In this document: positions 53,825-63,185 of the stretch, in pieces
Layout: each line of letters starts with the position of its first letter
How positions within the stretch are numbered: position 1 is the first letter of the stretch
Assembly: GCA_002172485.2 (NCBI GenBank)
Contig: NHFP02000005.1
Span: 189,081-253,080, forward strand
Origin: Crocinitomicaceae bacterium TMED114
Lineage (GTDB): Bacteria; Bacteroidota; Bacteroidia; Flavobacteriales_D; Sanyastnellaceae
Reading direction: 5' to 3'
DNA length: 64,000 bases
Made by a program: the position numbers and the translations under genes
The notes under the pieces: generated by a model
The model's database searches: none
Told to the model about the DNA's origin: nothing
Seen by the model: only the letters and a program-made list of their open reading frames with translations

Positions 53825-55183
53825 ATGGAGATACTTCTACCCAAAATGGGCGAGAGCGTGGCCGAAGCGACCATCATCAAGTGGGTCGTGGAAGAAGGCC
53901 AATCCGTCTCGGCCGACGATCCCGTCATCGAAATCGCCACCGACAAGGTGGATTCAGAGGTCCCGGCACCCGAAGACGGTGTGTTGGTGAAACACCTCGT
54001 ATCCGAAGGGGATGTCGTTCAGGTCGGCCAGCCAATTGCCGAATTCTCTGTGGATGGGGAGACGGTGACCGCGACAGCTCCTGCAGCTGAGCCAGAAGCG
54101 CCCAGTCCCGAAGTCATGGAGGCGGTCAGCGCCCCGCTGGAGTCTGCTGTGCAAGAGGCCGAGCCAGCTCCTGCCCCTGCTGCAGTGGCGCCAACCGGCA
54201 AGCCGTCTCGGACCAGCGGTGGTCGATTCTACAGCCCTCTGGTTCGAAGCATTGCTGAGAAAGAAGGCGTCAGTCAAGCGGAGTTGGATGCCCTTCCTGG
54301 TACTGGAAAGGATGGCCGCGTGACCAAAAAAGACATGCTGGCCTATGTCCAGTCTGGTCGAGCCACAGCACCCGTGGCAGCCCAGGCAGTCCAGCCTGTA
54401 CCCGTTCCGATGCCCGCATCTGCGACTGCACCGAAGCCCGTCGCATCCGCGCCTGCCGTGTCCATGCATGGCGAGGATGAAATCGTGGAGATGGACCGGA
54501 TGCGGAAGCTCATTGCGGACCACATGGTGCGCAGTGTACAGACCAGTCCCCACGTGACCTCGTTTGTCGAGGCGGACGTGACGCGAATTGTGGATTGGCG
54601 AAACCGCAACAAGAAGGAATTCCAATCTCAGACCGGGCAGAAGCTCACGTTCACCCCGTTTTTCATTGAAGCGGTGGCCAAGGCATTGCGCGAATTCCCC
54701 GGTGTCAATGCGAGTGTGGACGGGGACCGCATCATTCTGAAGAAGGGCATCCACATCGGCATGGCTGCCGCGACCCCGGAGGGCAACTTGATCGTCCCCG
54801 TCATTCGTCACGCAGACCGATACAATCTCAATGGCCTCGCCACCGTCGTCAATGACCTCGCCAACCGCGCCCGTCAGGGTGCCCTCAAGCCAGACGAGAT
54901 CAGCGGTGGAACGTACACCGTCTCCAATGTGGGGACGTTCGGTAACGTGTTCGGCACCCCCATCATCAACCAACCGCAGGTGGGCATTCTGGCCTTGGGG
55001 GCCATCCGCAAAAAGGCGGCTGTGGTGGAGACGCCAGACGGCGATGTGATTGCCGTGCGGCACATGATGTTCCTGTCGCACAGCTATGACCACAGGGTCG
55101 TCGATGGCCAGTTGGGAGGAAGCTTTGTTCGCCGCGTGGCGGACCACCTCGAGGCTTTCGATCCCCAGCGCCCCGTCGTCTGA
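53825..55183 (+). CDS. 2-oxo acid dehydrogenase E2 (dihydrolipoyl acyltransferase)
   Basis: The 452-residue core subunit has one lipoyl domain (2-76, lipoylated Lys in EIATDKVDSEV), an Ala/Pro/Glu-rich linker, a peripheral-subunit-binding domain (about 135-173, YSPLVRSIAEKEGVS), a second Ala/Pro linker and an acyltransferase domain (about 220-452) with the catalytic SYDHRVVDGQLGG motif. Acceptable substrates are branched-chain or other 2-oxo acids; homologues like this are often the BkdB-type E2 in Bacteroidota. E1 and E3 genes are not in the window. ATG 53825 is required by the lipoyl domain beginning MEILLPKMGESV. Confidence 0.93.
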   Translation: MEILLPKMGESVAEATIIKWVVEEGQSVSADDPVIEIATDKVDSEVPAPEDGVLVKHLVSEGDVVQVGQPIAEFSVDGETVTATAPAAEPEAPSPEVMEAVSAPLESAVQEAEPAPAPAAVAPTGKPSRTSGGRFYSPLVRSIAEKEGVSQAELDALPGTGKDGRVTKKDMLAYVQSGRATAPVAAQAVQPVPVPMPASATAPKPVASAPAVSMHGEDEIVEMDRMRKLIADHMVRSVQTSPHVTSFVEADVTRIVDWRNRNKKEFQSQTGQKLTFTPFFIEAVAKALREFPGVNASVDGDRIILKKGIHIGMAAATPEGNLIVPVIRHADRYNLNGLATVVNDLANRARQGALKPDEISGGTYTVSNVGTFGNVFGTPIINQPQVGILALGAIRKKAAVVETPDGDVIAVRHMMFLSHSYDHRVVDGQLGGSFVRRVADHLEAFDPQRPVV

Positions 55184-55262
55184 CCACTTGGGGGATAGGG
55201 CGTGGACGATTTCCCGCTCACTTGACCGATTCTCGGAATGGGTGCGTGTACTTTTCAACGCC

Positions 55263-57656
55263 ATGTTTCGCTCAACGCTCATTCTCCTCGCCTGGATGGC
55301 GGTGGCCATGACTTCCCCGGCCCAGATGTCAGTTTGGCATCGCGGGCCTGAAGTCTCTGAATGGCTGTCGCCCTTGGCCCACGACCTCATGGAGGAAGAG
55401 GAGGCCAGAAACCGGTACCGCGATGCCAATCGCCTCATCGGGGATGAGCAATGGGATCAGGCCGCCGTGTTGCTTCAAGATTTGTACGATCGAGATTCGG
55501 AGAACCGGAACTTGGCATTCAAATTGGCCCTGTGTCTGCGAAGTGTCAAAGGCAGACTGGACGAGGCAGTTCCGCTCGCTGTGCAGGCAGCCAATGGCGA
55601 TTTCGCCAAGCGCTACAATGCCCTGGATATTGAGGAAACCCTCCCTTCTGAAAAGGCCTTGGACCTCGCTCTGGAAGTGCTTCAGTATGCCGGGTATTAC
55701 GGGGAGGCGTTTGACATGGCCCACCGTATCACGGAGTTTTACCCCGAGCGGGATTTTCGCCACATCCGTGCCAAGCAGGCCATGAAGGACTGTGTCTTCG
55801 CCGCTGATTGCACAGCTTCTCCTCGGGATATGGGCATCCGTCCGGAGACCGGCCTCAACAGTGTGGCGCGAGATTTCTCGCCTGTCGTTTCTCCAGATGG
55901 GGGCTCAGTGTATTTCACCAGCTATCGGGAGCAAACGGCACCGCTCGATAAAAGGAAGGGGCGTTTGTTTCGGGCGTCCAGAACCCAATCGGGATGGGGC
56001 GACCCGGAAGTGTTGGAGTTGGGCGCGTCTTCAGAGGATTTGACCACCATCGGCATTCTGGGTGATGAAGAGGCTTTGCTCGTTCATCGAGGCCGCGGAA
56101 AGGCAGGGGATGTCTGGACCGCCAAATGGGATGCCTCCGGGAAGTTGGTTTGGGGAGAAAAGTTGGAAGCACCCATTGCGTCGAAGCATTGGGAAACGTC
56201 CATGACCGAGCGCTTTGACGGTTTGGAACGCATTTTCGTGTCAGACCGTCCCGGAGGACAGGGAGGGAGAGACCTCTACCGCACAGTGCTTTTGCCGGAC
56301 GGTACTTGGTCGGAGCCCCTCAACCTTGGCGCCCGCATCAACACACCGGGAGAAGAGGAGAGTCCAGTCCTGAGTGCGGATGGCCGAAGCCTGGTGTTTT
56401 CCTCCAACGGTCACCAAGGCATGGGTGGGTTTGATTTGTTCCGCTGTGTGCGTTTGGACAACGGAAGTTGGAGCGAGCCCGAACACATGGGGCATCCTCT
56501 GAATACCCCCGGAGATGAGGTGATGGTCAGTCTGGATGCTTCGGGTCAAAGCGGATACTTGAGCAGCTCCCGCCAAGGCGGCCTCGACTTGGACATCTTC
56601 AGTGTGGAAGTCTATGATCAACCAGAGGAAGCCCTTGCGGTGTTCATCGGCAAGGTGTTGCAGTGGCAGGTTGGGGATGTGCTCGAAGTCAAGTCGACAG
56701 ACGGAGGTGAACCGGTGTTCCGGGTGTTCCGGGCGCGTCCGGGATCTGGAAGTTTCGTGGCCGCTCTTCCGGCGTGCCGGGAATACCGCTTTTCCTGGGT
56801 TCGTGGAGATGAGGTGTTGCAGTCTCGTCTGGAGAAGGTGGCTTGTGATGCCGCCTATGGCAACGAGCGCCGCGTGGGACGGTTGGATGCCTTTGGATGG
56901 GCTGTGGAGTCTCAGTCTGGTGAGGCGACCGCTGGTCTGGGGGCCGAAACTTCTGCAACATCGGAAATGGTGGCCGAAGCTGTCAACCACGAAGTGGCCA
57001 ACACCGAGGAGGTCCAAACTGCAATGTCTGCCGTTGAGGATGCTGAGGCAGAAGTGGCGGTGGAGGTAACAGTAGCGCCCGATGTCAAGACCGCAGAGCC
57101 CGAGTCGAATCTCGTGGATTCGGCCGTCGAAACAGAAGAGCCTGCTCTCAGTTTCGCCGAACCTGTGGCGGAAGCCCCTGCACCCAGCCATTCTTTTGAG
57201 CCAGATGCATTGGACGTTGCGGAACCCACCTCTGTTTCGATGGTGGAGTTCAAGGCGGTCAGTGCGACCGTGGAATTTGGCTATGGCCGATACTTGACCC
57301 GTTCCACGGACGCACAGGTTCAGGACATGGTGAAAGAGCTTCTCGCGCGTCGCGCGGTGGGAGAGGTGCCGGTTTTGGAGATTCAAGGATCGGCATCTTT
57401 TGTCCCGGTCAAAAACAAGCAGGCGTACAAATCCAATGAGCAGTTGGCCAAGATGCGTGCGGAGAAAGCCAGGGATGCCATCATCCGGGCCTTGAGCGCC
57501 GAAGGGTTGCAGGTGGGCGTGGATTTCAGCATCGTCCTCGACTGGGGTGTGGCGGGTCCTGAGTACCAAGGTGATGCGACCGAAAAGCGCGAGGAATACC
57601 GGAACTACCAGTTTGCCAAGTTCTCTTTGGGGCGTCAGTTGATAGAACAGCGCTGA
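55263..57656 (+). CDS. PorE-like TPR/beta-propeller/OmpA-family protein
   Basis: From ATG 55263 the 797-residue protein has a signal peptide (cut near SPAQ, residue about 20), a helical TPR-like part (35-175), a PD40/WD40-type beta-propeller (about 195-440: DFSPVVSPDGGSVYFTSYRE, ESPVLSADGRSLVFSSNG), a small beta domain (450-530), a long acidic Ala/Glu/Val linker (540-650) and a C-terminal OmpA-like domain (NEQLAKMRAEKARDAIIRAL). This order recalls PorE, which anchors the type IX secretion ring to peptidoglycan. There is no lipobox Cys, unlike PorE lipoproteins, and the OmpA domain is divergent. TACTTTTC starts 14 bases before the ATG. Confidence 0.75.
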   Translation: MFRSTLILLAWMAVAMTSPAQMSVWHRGPEVSEWLSPLAHDLMEEEEARNRYRDANRLIGDEQWDQAAVLLQDLYDRDSENRNLAFKLALCLRSVKGRLDEAVPLAVQAANGDFAKRYNALDIEETLPSEKALDLALEVLQYAGYYGEAFDMAHRITEFYPERDFRHIRAKQAMKDCVFAADCTASPRDMGIRPETGLNSVARDFSPVVSPDGGSVYFTSYREQTAPLDKRKGRLFRASRTQSGWGDPEVLELGASSEDLTTIGILGDEEALLVHRGRGKAGDVWTAKWDASGKLVWGEKLEAPIASKHWETSMTERFDGLERIFVSDRPGGQGGRDLYRTVLLPDGTWSEPLNLGARINTPGEEESPVLSADGRSLVFSSNGHQGMGGFDLFRCVRLDNGSWSEPEHMGHPLNTPGDEVMVSLDASGQSGYLSSSRQGGLDLDIFSVEVYDQPEEALAVFIGKVLQWQVGDVLEVKSTDGGEPVFRVFRARPGSGSFVAALPACREYRFSWVRGDEVLQSRLEKVACDAAYGNERRVGRLDAFGWAVESQSGEATAGLGAETSATSEMVAEAVNHEVANTEEVQTAMSAVEDAEAEVAVEVTVAPDVKTAEPESNLVDSAVETEEPALSFAEPVAEAPAPSHSFEPDALDVAEPTSVSMVEFKAVSATVEFGYGRYLTRSTDAQVQDMVKELLARRAVGEVPVLEIQGSASFVPVKNKQAYKSNEQLAKMRAEKARDAIIRALSAEGLQVGVDFSIVLDWGVAGPEYQGDATEKREEYRNYQFAKFSLGRQLIEQR

Positions 57657-57672
57657 GCCGCATCTTCGCAGC

Positions 57673-58521
57673 ATGGATCGACCGGATTTGAACTTGTCAT
57701 TGGAGCGGCCGTTGGTCTTCTTCGATTTGGAGACGACAGGCACGGATGTGGCGAAGGACCGCATCGTCGAGATGGCCTTTGTCAAAATCATGCCGGATGG
57801 GCAATGGCACGTCCGTCCAGACAAAGAGCAAGGGCAAGGCCGCTTGTTGATCCATCCGCAGATGCCGATTCCCGTGGAGTCGACCGCAGTGCACGGTGTG
57901 TCGGACGCCGATGTGGCCGACGCTCCCACCTTTGAAAGCATGGCGGCCAAGCTCTACCGTTGGTTGGACGGGTGCGACCTCGCCGGATTCAACTCCAACC
58001 GATTTGATGTTCCCTTGCTGGCAGAGGAATTCCTCCGATGCAACATCGCGTTCAAGGTGGATGACCGGCACCTTGTGGATGTCCAGAACATCTTTCACAA
58101 AATGGAACAGCGCCCCCTGCGGGCGGCGCTGAAGTTCTACTGCGACGAGGACCTCGATGACGCGCATGAGGCTTTGCCGGATATCCTCGCCACCGTGAAG
58201 GTGTTCGCGAGGCAGGTCCAACTGTACAAGGACCATACGATTCTGGATTCCCGAGGTGAGACGGTCGGGCCGCTTCCACAAGACGTGCCGGGCATTGCTG
58301 AATTTGGTCGCCGTGGCCGGAACGCAGACCTCGCCGGGCGTTTTGTCTACAACGACGACGACGAGGTGGTGTTCAATTTTGGCAAGTACCGTGGGGTGTT
58401 GCTAAAGGATGTGCTGGATCGCGACCCCGGTTATTACGGCTGGATGATGAACGGCGACTTCCCGCGCTACACGAAGTGGGTGCTCCAAGAGACCCGGGAT
58501 GCCCTTCGCGCGGGGAAATGA
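57673..58521 (+). CDS. DnaQ-like 3'-5' exonuclease
   Basis: The 282-residue protein is a DEDDh exonuclease: motif I FFDLETTGTD, motif II GFNSNRFDVPLL, motif III DDAHEALPDILATVKVF with the His and Asp. The C-terminal segment (FNFGKYRGVLLKDVLDRDPG, YYGWMMNGDFP) is the ExoX-like domain often found after such nucleases. It could proofread or trim DNA ends; it is not the PolC-linked epsilon form. CATCTTCG ends four bases before the ATG. ATGA overlap with the following glycosyltransferase gene. Confidence 0.9.
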   Translation: MDRPDLNLSLERPLVFFDLETTGTDVAKDRIVEMAFVKIMPDGQWHVRPDKEQGQGRLLIHPQMPIPVESTAVHGVSDADVADAPTFESMAAKLYRWLDGCDLAGFNSNRFDVPLLAEEFLRCNIAFKVDDRHLVDVQNIFHKMEQRPLRAALKFYCDEDLDDAHEALPDILATVKVFARQVQLYKDHTILDSRGETVGPLPQDVPGIAEFGRRGRNADLAGRFVYNDDDEVVFNFGKYRGVLLKDVLDRDPGYYGWMMNGDFPRYTKWVLQETRDALRAGK

Positions 58522-59657
58522 GCCGCGGCCGGATTCTGGTTCTCGTTTCCAATGACCTGACGTACGATCAGCGCGTCCGGAAGACCTGTGCCACGCTGAT
58601 GGCGGCTGGGTACGAGCCGGTCCTGATTGGGCGGCGGATGAACCAGGATGCGCCCGAGACGATTGACCGCCCGTATCCAACGGAGCGCTTGTGGTTGCCT
58701 GCACTGGATGGACCGAGATTCTACTGGGCCTTTCAACAGGCGTTGTTCGAAGCCCTCTCCAGATGGCAAGCTCAAGGAGGGGTTGCCGCTGTGTGGGCCA
58801 ACGATTTGGACACTTTGTGGCCTGCGGTCCGGGCGGCGCGTCGGTGGGGATGGCAAATCGCCTACGACAGCCATGAATGGTTTACCGAAGCCGAGGGCTT
58901 GAAAGGCAAACCGCTGCGCAAGGCCGCTTGGCGATTGTGGGAATGGCGTTGTTTCCGGCACCTCGATCGGATGATCACCGTCAATGAGGCCATTGCGGAG
59001 GCGTATCGGAAGCAGGGCCTGATGGTCGAGGTCGTGCCCAATGTGCCGGAGCGGGTGGCGGAGGCCGCCGATCCCATGCCGCGCGAAGAGTTGGGGTGGC
59101 CAACGGATAAAAAAGTGATGCTGATGCAGGGGGCCTTCATGGACCGCGACCGCGGCGCTTTGGATGCCGTTCGCGCATTGGTTCACCTGCCTGAGGTTCA
59201 CCTCGCCTTGATCGGTGCCGGTCCCGAGCACGCCGCTGCCATGGGGGTGGCAGAACATTGGGGCGTGGCGGATCGATTGCATGTGCACCACCGAAAGCCT
59301 TTTGACGTCTTGCGGCGCTGCACTGCTGCGGCTGACATCGGGCTGTCGTTGGACCGCCCCACGGTCGACAATTTCCGATTCAGTCTGCCCAACAAGCTGT
59401 TCGATTATCTCCACGCAGGGTTGCCAGTGGTGTGCTCGGACTTGCCAGTGGCCGGGCGGTTTGTCAAGGAAGAAGGATTGGGTCAGGTGGCCGTCTTTTC
59501 AGAAGACGAGACCGCATTGGTGCAAAATGTGGCGAGTGCGGTTTTGGAGACGCTGTCATCTCCGCCCAAGGAGGATCACTTGTCCAAGGTGGCGGCCCGT
59601 CACCATTGGGGCGCCCACGAAACCAAATTGCTCGGTGCGCTTCACTGGGTGCGCTGA
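58518..59657 (+). CDS. GT-B glycosyltransferase (family 1/4-like)
   Basis: The 379-residue enzyme has a two-Rossmann GT-B fold: N-terminal ILVLVSNDLTYDQRVRKTC, a middle ITVNEAIAEAYRKQGLMVEVVPN linking helix and C-terminal VMLMQGAFMDRDRGALDAVR, LALIGAGPE and the nucleotide-sugar motif SLPNKLFDYLHAGLPVVCSDL. It probably adds a sugar to a surface polysaccharide or lipid. The ATGA overlap with the exonuclease gene sets the start. Its 3' end overlaps the convergent family 2 glycosyltransferase gene by 16 bases. Confidence 0.88.
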   Translation: MSRGRILVLVSNDLTYDQRVRKTCATLMAAGYEPVLIGRRMNQDAPETIDRPYPTERLWLPALDGPRFYWAFQQALFEALSRWQAQGGVAAVWANDLDTLWPAVRAARRWGWQIAYDSHEWFTEAEGLKGKPLRKAAWRLWEWRCFRHLDRMITVNEAIAEAYRKQGLMVEVVPNVPERVAEAADPMPREELGWPTDKKVMLMQGAFMDRDRGALDAVRALVHLPEVHLALIGAGPEHAAAMGVAEHWGVADRLHVHHRKPFDVLRRCTAAADIGLSLDRPTVDNFRFSLPNKLFDYLHAGLPVVCSDLPVAGRFVKEEGLGQVAVFSEDETALVQNVASAVLETLSSPPKEDHLSKVAARHHWGAHETKLLGALHWVR

Positions 59658-60415
59658 GCCCAGCGCTTGCCCCACGCTTTGAACCGAATCCAGACCGGCT
59701 GACAGGCCCAGGTCAGTCCAGGCTTCAGCACCGCGCGTTTCAGGCGCAGCTCCTCGGCATACAGTTCCGCATTGAACTGACGGGAGCGACCGCCGGCTTG
59801 GACGGCCATCCAGTCTTCATCGGGATGCCATTGGGCCTTCACACCCTTCTGGAACAATTCAAGGTTGACCGCATAATCGGCCAGCACTTGGAAGGAGGGG
59901 GTGAACCCCCCGTGGTCGCGGAGCAGAGAAGCGGGATAGGCGATGCCTTGGTGGTGGGCTGTGTTTCTCCAGAAGAGGCTTCGGTCCCACCGCGCAGGAT
60001 AATGGCTCGGCACGCCAGCTTCTGCCTTTGGAAGTTGAACGCCTCCCATTTGCAGTGTGCGTCCAGCATCCTCGTGGCCCCAGCGACTGGCGGCTTCGCG
60101 CAGCCCTGGGAGTGGGCAGTCACCCGCACCGAGGAATACGATTCGGGGTGTGCTGCACCGCGCCAGCATGCGGTTCATGGCGTCATAGATGCCCTGGTCG
60201 GGTGCACATTGAAGGTCGAGTTGTATGCCAGCTGGGACGAGGTCGTCCTGAAAATCAGCAGGGCTTCCTTTGGAGGACTGGACCAACACCCGGACTGCGC
60301 TCGGCGCACTTTGCCAGATTTCGGCGATGGCATCGCAGGTGCGACGGAGGGCGCCGATGTCTTGCGGTCCCAATACCGGAATGGCCAAGCTCAATGCTGG
60401 ACTGGCCTCAGTCAT
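59642..60415 (-). CDS. Family 2 glycosyltransferase, WcaE-like
   Basis: The 257-residue enzyme has a compact GT-A fold: LSLAIPVLGPQDIGALRRTC, VRVLVQSSKGSPADFQ, the acidic region APDQGIYDAMNRML typical of colanic-acid WcaE-like transferases, and VFLGAGDCPLP. A conserved RNTAHHQGIAYPASLLRDHGG follows. It lacks membrane spans and is probably peripheral. Its start overlaps the ftsE stop as ATGA; the extension to 60529 is inside ftsE. The acceptor and donor are unknown. Confidence 0.85.
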   Translation of the reverse strand: MTEASPALSLAIPVLGPQDIGALRRTCDAIAEIWQSAPSAVRVLVQSSKGSPADFQDDLVPAGIQLDLQCAPDQGIYDAMNRMLARCSTPRIVFLGAGDCPLPGLREAASRWGHEDAGRTLQMGGVQLPKAEAGVPSHYPARWDRSLFWRNTAHHQGIAYPASLLRDHGGFTPSFQVLADYAVNLELFQKGVKAQWHPDEDWMAVQAGGRSRQFNAELYAEELRLKRAVLKPGLTWACQPVWIRFKAWGKRWAQRTQ

Positions 60416-61113
60416 GCTGTGGGTTGCGGAGGCGCCTCGAGTTCGGTCAGTTGGCCCCGATCGCATTCCAAGATGCGGCCCGGATGCCGTTGCAGGATGC
60501 CGTGGTCGTGTGTGGCCATGAGCACGCAACGGCCATCGCTCGCCAACTGATGGAGGAGATCCAAAATCCCTTCTGCTGTTCTCGGATCCAGGTTGCCGGT
60601 GGGCTCATCGGCGAGGATGAGTTCGGGTGAATTGAGGAGGGCGCGGGCAACGGCCAGCCGTTGGCGCTCTCCGCCGCTCAATTCGTGGGGCCGCTTGTAT
60701 CCTTTGTTGTCGAGGCCGACCAAGGCCAGCACTTCGCCAATGCGCTCCCTGCGTTTCGACGCGTCCTTCCAGTCGGTCACTTTCAGCACGAAGTCAAGGT
60801 TGGCCTCTGCCGTGCGGTCGGTCAGCAATTCGAAATCCTGAAAGACAATGCCCAGCTTGCGGCGCAGCAGGTGAACCTTCTCGGGTTGGAGCGCCGTGAG
60901 GTCCATGCCGCACACTTGCCCTTGTCCGTGTCTCAGCGGCAATTCGCCGTAGAGCGTTTTGAGCAGGCTGCTCTTCCCCGATCCTGTGCGGCCGATCAGG
61001 TAGATGAATTCACCGGCGCGGCCTGTGAGGGTCACGTCGCGCAAAACAACGTGTTCCTCCTGGTGCAGGTCCGCACCGGTGAGTTCGATCAGAATGGGCG
61101 CGCTGTCACTCAC
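60412..61113 (-). CDS. ftsE: Cell-division ABC ATPase FtsE
   Basis: The 233-residue ATPase has Walker A GRTGSGKSSLLKTLYG, Q-loop GIVFQDFELLTDR, signature ELSGGERQRLAVARAL, Walker B LILADEPTGNLD and the switch His in ATHDHGIL. The beginning of the core and YLIGRTGSGKSSLLKTLYGE strongly resemble Bacteroidota FtsE rather than LolD. It would pair with FtsX, which is not adjacent. GTG 61113 overlaps the stop of the M16 gene (GTGA). An FtsE assignment over other related ATPases is likely but not certain. Confidence 0.85.
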   Translation of the reverse strand: MSDSAPILIELTGADLHQEEHVVLRDVTLTGRAGEFIYLIGRTGSGKSSLLKTLYGELPLRHGQGQVCGMDLTALQPEKVHLLRRKLGIVFQDFELLTDRTAEANLDFVLKVTDWKDASKRRERIGEVLALVGLDNKGYKRPHELSGGERQRLAVARALLNSPELILADEPTGNLDPRTAEGILDLLHQLASDGRCVLMATHDHGILQRHPGRILECDRGQLTELEAPPQPTA

Positions 61114-63185
61114 TCGACACTGTAGTCGGCGGCGTCCAGTTTGGGGTTGAGCTTGACCTCCTTGAGGGTCATGGTCATCTCCTGGCCGGCCGTCTTCATG
61201 GTCACGGAAGACTCGAATTTCAGTCCTTTGACCTCCATCATGTCTCCGTAGTCGAGCGTCACGGACATGTCGCCCCGCGGGGTGCTTTCATTCCGCACGG
61301 TACGGGAGCGCATGGCGGTCTCCACATTGAACCAGTGGCTCTCGGTCACTTGGCCCTCCTCCCGGATTTCCACCAGGTAATGCGGCACTTCGAGGATGAG
61401 GTCAATGCCCAGCAGCTCTGCAGACGCACCATAGTCGGCGAGGTGAAGGAATTCGAGCGGATCGTGATTGCGCTTGGCTTCCATGATCCCAGCTTCGTCC
61501 ATGGCTTGGTTCTGACCCATGGCGATTTCCGCGCCTTTCTCACCGTCGAATCGCGTCTCTTGCATCACGTTTCCGCCTGCAGAGATGCGCGTGTAGCCGG
61601 GGCCGCCCACGAGGTAGGCCTGCTCCATGTCGAGGGCCATGGGACCCGCGGCCATTTCACCCATGGTCTTGATGCCTTTGAGCTTCTCTAGCTTGGCGAT
61701 GCCACCCCGGGCTTCATAATGGGCGCGGAACACGCCCTCCGCGGTCATGCCTTCCGGGGCAGGGTCCAGTTCCTTCAGGGGTTCACCGAAGGGGTCGAAG
61801 AATTCCACCTGGCCGGATGCTGCGAACCGGGCCAGACCATCTGCCACATCGCGGTTGCCCGCAATGGTGATGTTCATGTTGTCTGGGCGCAGGTAGGTGC
61901 GGGCGACACGCTGGACGTCCTCCACGGTCACGGCGTCGAGGCGCTCGAGGTAAGTGGCATAGTAATCGTCGGCATATCCGTAGCGCTCTGTGTTGAGTGC
62001 AAAGCGTGCAATGGTCTCGGGGCGCTCGAGGGACAGGGCGAAGCTGCCGTTGAGGTAGTTCTTGACGAACTGCAGCGTGCTGTCGGGGGCCGGCGTCTCG
62101 ACCATTTTGCGGATCTCGGAGAGGAACTCCACGAGGGAGCTGTCGGTCACTTCGTTTCGGACGCTGGCGCGCGCGCTGAATCGGCCGACGAGTTCATCTG
62201 GGCCGATGGAGCTCCGGGCGCCATAGGTGTAACCTTTGTCTTCCCGCAGGTTCTGGTTCAACCGGCTGCCGAAGAAGCCACCGAGCATGGTGTTCATCAC
62301 ACTCACCGCCACCACGTCTGGGTGTCCGGGCTTGAGGTAGACTGGAAAGGTGATGTCGATCACGCTCTGGACGGCGCCTGGGACTGGAGCGAAGCAGACC
62401 CGGTTCGCTTTGGGCGGTACCGGTCGGGCATAGCGTTGCTTGGCCACCTCGTTCGGCCGCCATCTACCGAAGTAGGTCTCAGCTTGGGCCTTGGCGACGT
62501 CCGGGGTGATGTCTCCCACCACGACGAGGTAGGCCACATTGGGCTTCCAGATTTTGGCGTAGTGGTCTAAGAGGTCTTGGCGGGTGATGGCCTTGACCGT
62601 CGTTTCGTTGCTGCTCTCGCCGTAGGGGTGCTTCAGACCATAGGTCATGGCGCGGGACAGCCGCCCGGAAATCTGGTTGGCGTCGGTGGCGCTGCTGGCG
62701 AAACCGCTCAAGGTCTGCTTGCGCTCCTTTTCGAGCTCCTCATCCGGGAAGGTGGGGTTCATCAGGATATCGCTCATCAGTTCGAGCAGGGTCTCGCTGT
62801 GCTGCACGAGGCAACGGCCGTTCATGCCGAACCCGGAGGTACCGAGGCTGGCGCCAATCCGGTCAACCGCCTCGTCAATCTCCGCTTTGGAACGGGTGCT
62901 CGTCCCGGCGCGCATCAAGGAGCCCGCCATGGAGACGTAGCCGGCCTCGGCCCCTTCGAAAATGGGGTCGACGTCGAGTGTCAGGCGGTAGCTGACACGT
63001 GGGAGCTTGTGGTTTTCGACCACGATGAGGGTGAGGCCGTTGTCGAGTTGATCCACGGTGTAGTCGCCCAACACGATTTCAGGTGCCAGTCCCGGCGCCG
63101 GAGCTGCCGAGCGGTCCACCTGTCCGAGGAACGTGGAGGGAACGAGGGCCGCGAGGGCCAGCAGGAGGGAAGAAATGCGGTTCAT
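61110..63185 (-). CDS. Inactive M16 peptidase with LolA-like C-terminal extension
   Basis: The 691-residue exported protein has a signal peptide (cut near FLGQ, residue about 21) and an M16 peptidase region (about 40-470). The zinc-binding HxxEH is replaced by SMAGS at 85-89, so this copy should not hydrolyse peptides and probably serves as the non-catalytic partner. The M16 substrate-side motif GGFFGSRLNQNLREDKGYTY is kept. Residues about 485-691 form a beta-rich region resembling outer-membrane lipoprotein-sorting domains (LolA/LolB-like folds). ATGA overlap with the second M16 gene and GTGA overlap with ftsE. Confidence 0.88.
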   Translation of the reverse strand: MNRISSLLLALAALVPSTFLGQVDRSAAPAPGLAPEIVLGDYTVDQLDNGLTLIVVENHKLPRVSYRLTLDVDPIFEGAEAGYVSMAGSLMRAGTSTRSKAEIDEAVDRIGASLGTSGFGMNGRCLVQHSETLLELMSDILMNPTFPDEELEKERKQTLSGFASSATDANQISGRLSRAMTYGLKHPYGESSNETTVKAITRQDLLDHYAKIWKPNVAYLVVVGDITPDVAKAQAETYFGRWRPNEVAKQRYARPVPPKANRVCFAPVPGAVQSVIDITFPVYLKPGHPDVVAVSVMNTMLGGFFGSRLNQNLREDKGYTYGARSSIGPDELVGRFSARASVRNEVTDSSLVEFLSEIRKMVETPAPDSTLQFVKNYLNGSFALSLERPETIARFALNTERYGYADDYYATYLERLDAVTVEDVQRVARTYLRPDNMNITIAGNRDVADGLARFAASGQVEFFDPFGEPLKELDPAPEGMTAEGVFRAHYEARGGIAKLEKLKGIKTMGEMAAGPMALDMEQAYLVGGPGYTRISAGGNVMQETRFDGEKGAEIAMGQNQAMDEAGIMEAKRNHDPLEFLHLADYGASAELLGIDLILEVPHYLVEIREEGQVTESHWFNVETAMRSRTVRNESTPRGDMSVTLDYGDMMEVKGLKFESSVTMKTAGQEMTMTLKEVKLNPKLDAADYSVE

